Origin: JAIBJP01 sp035601195
GTDB lineage: Bacteria; Actinomycetota; Thermoleophilia; Gaiellales; Gaiellaceae
Direction: 5' to 3'
DNA: 16,446 bases
Assembly: GCA_035601195.1 (NCBI GenBank)
Contig: DATNOU010000070.1
Coordinates: 1 to 16,446 of the forward strand
Shown: positions 13,355 to 16,446 of the stretch, piece by piece
How positions within the stretch are numbered: the first letter of the stretch is position 1
Layout: each line of letters begins with the position of its first letter
The notes under the pieces: model-generated
What the model was told of the DNA's origin: nothing
Database searches by the model: none
Seen by the model: the letters and a program-made list of their open reading frames with translations, nothing else
Translations under genes and position numbers: made by a program

Positions 13355-14686
13355 CTACTCCAGGTACCCGAGGTCTCGAAGACGGTCCTCCAGAACCTCT
13401 TGCTCCTCTGCAGAATAGGCCGCCGCGTCCATAGGGACGGTCTGCGTCTCGCTGGCGACGAGGTCGGCGAGCCGCGCCCGCAGCTCGCCGGCTACCGCAG
13501 GGCGCGCCGCAAGGAGGTTCTCGCGCTCACCCGGGTCAGCCTCGAGGTCGTAGAGCTCCTCCGGCAACTCGTCGTTGACGAGGCCGCGGACATACTTGTA
13601 CCGCTCGGTGCGAATAGCGGTGAGCCACTGATCGGGGCGAGGCAGCATGCGCCCTCCGCTCGCCTCGAGGTACACGGCCCGGTCCGGAAGTCTCTTCTCC
13701 GGCTCGCGAGCGACTGCGTGGAGGTCGATGCCGTCCTGTGGCTGGCCGTCGAGCGAATCGAGCTCGAAGGCTGACGCGAGGGTGGGATACAGATCGACGT
13801 GGCTGGCGAGCTCAGCGACCTGCCGCCCGGCCGGAAAGGTACCGGGAGCGAAGACGACGAGCGGGACGTGGACAAGATAGTCGTAGACGTGGTAGCCATG
13901 CCCGAGCCAGTTCATGTACAGATCCTGCTTGCCCCGCGTCAGCCGGTCGGCCCGCCGCATCAGGGCCGGCGTCACGCGCTTGACCGTCCGGGCCCCGGGT
14001 AGGTTCTTTCGAGCCCACTTGAGCGGGCGCTTCAGCCTCGCCACGATGTTGCCTCCCCGCGAGGCCGACACGAATTCGCCGTGGTCGCCCGTCAGAACGA
14101 CCACCGTGTCGTTCGGAAGCGCATCGAAGAGACTGCGGAGCTGGGCGTCGAGCGAGGAGACGGCGCGGTCGTAGAGGCTCTGGCCGTATTCGGGTCGATC
14201 GAATTCCGGCGTTACCCGGCGTGGATTGTGGAGCTCCCAGAGATGCAGAAGACCGAACCACGGCGCCTGAGCCTGTGCGAGGTTCTGTCTGAGCTCTGTG
14301 CCCCAAGGAGTATCGAGCGTCTCAGTGTGCCCGCGGTGAACGTATTCGTCGAAGCCTCGGTCCAGGCCCGTGACGGGCACGAGCGGCCCGGTGACCTCTG
14401 CCCAGGTATGGAAGCCGCTCCGTTTAAAGAGCTCGGCGAGCGTGGGGAGGTCCTGGGGGAGGCGGGAGTCCGAGAGCGACCGAATGCCGTGCACGAATGG
14501 GTACGTCCCTGTGAGCAGAGTCGCCGTGCAACACGTGGTCATCGAAGCTGGCGCGAATGCCTTCGTGAAGATCGTCGAGCGGGTCACGAGGTCGTCCAGG
14601 AACGGCGTGACACAGGGGCGCTCACCGCCCCAGACTCGATCGGCCCGGAAGGCGTCGACCATGACGAGGAGGACGTTCGGGCGCAC
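13355..14686 (-). CDS. Sulfatase-like hydrolase (alkaline phosphatase superfamily) with Thr at the nucleophile position
   Basis: 443 residues from GTG 14686, which overlaps the preceding TAA by a few bases and has GGAG four bases before it. It opens with the family strand RPNVLLVMVDAFRADRVWG (D11 as metal ligand). The active-site region PASMTTCCTATLLTGTYPFVHG aligns with the sulfatase 'CxPxR...LLTG' motif, but Thr50 stands where the formylglycine Cys should be and Thr54 replaces the Arg. TGDHGE (D201, H202) and GHGYHVYDYLVHVPLVVFAPG supply the remaining metal-site motifs. With a Thr nucleophile, phosphodiester or phospho-transfer chemistry, as in LtaS-like and related enzymes, is more likely than sulfate ester hydrolysis. 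No signal peptide or membrane segment is seen, so it may be cytoplasmic. Its stop lies eight bases before the pseudogene's TTG. The frame is open further upstream, but that part is an Arg/Ser-rich shadow of the O-antigen ligase gene. Confidence 0.85.
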   Translation of the reverse strand: MRPNVLLVMVDAFRADRVWGGERPCVTPFLDDLVTRSTIFTKAFAPASMTTCCTATLLTGTYPFVHGIRSLSDSRLPQDLPTLAELFKRSGFHTWAEVTGPLVPVTGLDRGFDEYVHRGHTETLDTPWGTELRQNLAQAQAPWFGLLHLWELHNPRRVTPEFDRPEYGQSLYDRAVSSLDAQLRSLFDALPNDTVVVLTGDHGEFVSASRGGNIVARLKRPLKWARKNLPGARTVKRVTPALMRRADRLTRGKQDLYMNWLGHGYHVYDYLVHVPLVVFAPGTFPAGRQVAELASHVDLYPTLASAFELDSLDGQPQDGIDLHAVAREPEKRLPDRAVYLEASGGRMLPRPDQWLTAIRTERYKYVRGLVNDELPEELYDLEADPGERENLLAARPAVAGELRARLADLVASETQTVPMDAAAYSAEEQEVLEDRLRDLGYLE

Positions 14687-14687
14687 G

Positions 14688-16115
14688 TTACTCCGAGGCC
14701 CGAGCCCGCTCCCGGAGGAGCTCGTCCTCGGCCTCGCGGCGTAGCGTCCAGATAGCAGCGCTCGCGAGGGCGAGGAGCGCCCAGAAGTACCGCTGGTACG
14801 AGAGATGGAGGAACACCCCGCAGGCAAGGTACGCGAAGAGGGCGAACAAGAGAGAGCTTGCGACCATCGCCCGCTGCGGATCGCGCTTCCGCCAGCGCCT
14901 CGCGCTCCGATACAGCAGCACCATCGGTGTTCCCACCATCGCCAGGAAGGCGGTGAGGCCGATGAGCCCGGTGTCGGCGGCGAGCTCGAGGTAGAGGCTA
15001 TGGCCCCGGCGCTCGCTCTGCAGGTACCTAAGGCCGAGCCGGTTCGCGTACTGGCGTGAGTACTCCTTGAAGTACACGCCCGGGCCGACCCCGACGATTG
15101 GGTGGTCGAGAAACGTGTGCCACGCGGCCAGGTTCTCCGTTCGCCGACCGACGATGGAGGCGTCGGGCCGCTGCGTAGAATCAGATGAGGAGATGGCCGT
15201 AACGCCTTCGAGCGAGCGCAAGCGGGTGACGTAGTCCGGGACAACCAAGGCTATGACCCCCGTGACAACGACGAGCGTGACAAGCAAGTGGCGAAGCGGA
15301 AGCTCCCGCAGGAGCGCCATGAATGCGAGCGTCCCGGCGACTGCGACGGCTGCTCCCCGCGAGAAGCTGAGGAGAAGTCCGCCCGTGATCAAGAGCGAAC
15401 AGCCGGCTGCCGCCAGACGGAGCCTGCGTTTGCGTTCGCGGAATGTAAGGATGAGGGCGATCGGAAGGACCGCAGCGAGGATCTGCGCGTAGCGGTTCTC
15501 ACTCCCCAGCGGACCGCCGAGCCGCGGTCGAAGGATCTTCTGCTCTGCGTCGGGAGCGATGTTGAAACCGCCTCCCGTCCCGAAGCGGTCGATCTGGGCC
15601 AGGCCCGCGTAGTCGTTGCCATAGCTGTGGGTTAACTCTTGATAGATGGACAGCGTCCCCATGAAGCTCCCGGCCAGAATGAGCGCCCAGAGAACCCGGC
15701 TCAGGGTCTTGGTCGAGCGCACCGCATTCGAAACGATCAGGAAGAGAAGCAGCCCCTCCGTCAGATAGGTAGTCACCGGGGCGGCAGACGCGCTGGGGTC
15801 CTTCGAGAGCGCGGCCGCCAGGAGGAGCGCTGCCAGAAAGACGAACACGAGCGGGAACACGGGGGTGACGGCGAACGGCTGCCGCTCGAGCAAGATGTGC
15901 CTCGCGAGGGGGATAGCAAGGAGGAGCACGACTCCCGAGGCCACAACTTGCGGCACCCCGTGGAAGCGCGTAGCGACAACCGCAATGTTCGCCCAGAAGA
16001 TGAAGAAGAAGGTGACGGTGGGGAGATCAGCTCTGAGACCGCGCGCGAGCACGAGCTCGGAGGGCGTCTCGCGCCAAAGGTCGGAGGCCGGAACGGTTGC
16101 GCCGCGGGAAGCCAT
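14688..16115 (-). CDS. O-antigen ligase/polymerase family membrane protein (Wzy/WaaL-like)
   Basis: 475 residues from ATG 16115, with about ten or more membrane segments. The large outer loop carries the family's marks: RLGGPLGSENRYAQILAAVLPIAL, where many ligases have 'rl.g.f.npN..a', then HPIVGVGPGVYFKEY and RRGHSLYLELAADTGLIGL, the conserved 'H(N/S).yLe.laetGliGl' with the essential His. Members either polymerise lipid-linked repeat units (Wzy) or ligate finished glycans to an acceptor (WaaL/TuaE type); sequence alone does not separate the two. Because this locus also has a flippase and a Wzz-like protein but no other polymerase in view, a Wzy role is the simpler inference. The start is only three bases after the glycosyltransferase stop (TAG, AGG, ATG), and the end abuts the sulfatase-like gene, so these are co-transcribed. 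Confidence 0.9.
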   Translation of the reverse strand: MASRGATVPASDLWRETPSELVLARGLRADLPTVTFFFIFWANIAVVATRFHGVPQVVASGVVLLLAIPLARHILLERQPFAVTPVFPLVFVFLAALLLAAALSKDPSASAAPVTTYLTEGLLLFLIVSNAVRSTKTLSRVLWALILAGSFMGTLSIYQELTHSYGNDYAGLAQIDRFGTGGGFNIAPDAEQKILRPRLGGPLGSENRYAQILAAVLPIALILTFRERKRRLRLAAAGCSLLITGGLLLSFSRGAAVAVAGTLAFMALLRELPLRHLLVTLVVVTGVIALVVPDYVTRLRSLEGVTAISSSDSTQRPDASIVGRRTENLAAWHTFLDHPIVGVGPGVYFKEYSRQYANRLGLRYLQSERRGHSLYLELAADTGLIGLTAFLAMVGTPMVLLYRSARRWRKRDPQRAMVASSLLFALFAYLACGVFLHLSYQRYFWALLALASAAIWTLRREAEDELLRERARASE

Positions 16116-16118
16116 CCT

Positions 16119-16446
16119 CTACCGGAGAGGCTTCTGATGGTAGGGCGTTTCCTGCGGCTCTCGCGGCCGAACGGGCAGGAGGCGTAGGTTGTAGAGCAGG
16201 CGGTAGCGGAGATAGCGGATGAGCTTGAGCCATCCTCCGCGGAACTTCCGCCCCGAGGCCAGAATCTGGAGCCGTCGGGAACCTGAGTAGACGACGCGTC
16301 CGCCCAGGGCCTTCAACGCGGGGCCGACGTTGAGATCGTCCACGAGAAAGCCCTGTTCGTAGGCGCGGAGGAAGGCGCGGCGGTCGACCGCGTAGTTGGC
16401 TCCGGCCGTTGTCGGGATGCGGAGGAGCACGCGCTTGATCCAGCGG
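16119..16446 (-). CDS. Glycosyltransferase family 2 protein, C-terminal part (5' end outside window)
   Basis: The frame stays open to the window edge, so only the last 108 codons are seen: RWIKRVLLRIPTTAGANYAVDRRAFLRAYEQGF, then LVDDLNVGPALKALGGRVVYSGSRR. The 'GAN.a.rR.af...GgF' acceptor segment followed by an acidic 'DD..l...l...G.rv.y' helix is the usual second half of GT-A fold family 2 enzymes, and VDD occupies the place of the catalytic-base ED motif. The rest is a basic, amphipathic tail (FRGGWLKLIRYLRYRLLYNL) that could touch the membrane. The donor-binding DXD part lies beyond the edge. It probably adds a sugar to the lipid-linked repeat unit. It is the first visible gene of the minus-strand cluster, with the O-antigen ligase start three bases after its TAG. 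Confidence 0.8.
   Translation of the reverse strand, partial: RWIKRVLLRIPTTAGANYAVDRRAFLRAYEQGFLVDDLNVGPALKALGGRVVYSGSRRLQILASGRKFRGGWLKLIRYLRYRLLYNLRLLPVRPREPQETPYHQKPLR

Noticed and set aside
13355..15244. N-terminal extension of the sulfatase-like protein to 15244
   Set aside because: The extra residues are Arg/Ser-rich and lie wholly over the O-antigen ligase gene. The family homology starts at RPNVLLVMVDA, right after GTG 14686.

Overview
The window is GC-rich, densely coding DNA with GTG, TTG and probably CTG starts, 4-base stop/start overlaps and no RNA genes. The protein types (Sec-exported propeller-like proteins, PKD and DNRLRE/CBM96-type modules, ATP-grasp plus NodB deacetylase pairs) suggest a high-GC Gram-positive, most likely an actinomycete of the Thermoleophilia kind. 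That placement is inferred from protein style only. The whole window reads as part of an exopolysaccharide/capsule locus.

Layout. (1) Positions 1-4420, plus strand: five tightly coupled genes, namely the end of a SAM-methyltransferase-like protein, an APH-fold phosphotransferase, a thymidylate-kinase-like P-loop kinase, an ATP-grasp ligase and a NodB-type polysaccharide deacetylase. Their reading frames overlap by 4-11 bases, so they are surely one operon, probably making or modifying a glycan building block or substituent. (2) 4514-7406, plus strand: a secreted protein with RTX-like C-terminal repeats, a perfect 17-bp hairpin, then a Wzz-like chain-length protein fused to a BY-kinase-like domain whose ATP-binding motifs are lost. 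(3) 7424-8989, minus strand: a Wzx-like flippase, divergent from (4) 9233-10432, a lipoprotein of the alginate-lyase fold. (5) 10457-16446, minus strand: read in its own direction, a family 2 glycosyltransferase (cut by the window edge), an O-antigen ligase/polymerase, a sulfatase-like hydrolase, a decayed phosphodiesterase pseudogene, and a large secreted protein with PKD and CBM96-like modules.

Together this looks like a Wzx/Wzy-type pathway: glycosyltransferase for repeat-unit assembly, flippase for transfer across the membrane, O-antigen-ligase-fold protein for polymerisation or ligation, Wzz-like protein for length control, and secreted lyase, deacetylase and AlkP-superfamily hydrolase for trimming. 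Two paralogous secreted proteins share about 390 residues but carry unrelated C-terminal modules (RTX versus PKD+CBM96). They are the least explained part of the locus and my best candidates for new biology, perhaps surface proteins that bind the polymer.

The clearest damage is the phosphodiesterase gene at 12449-13347, which has frameshifts, an in-frame stop and a large internal deletion. I found no CRISPR array, tRNA, rRNA, insertion sequence or transposase.
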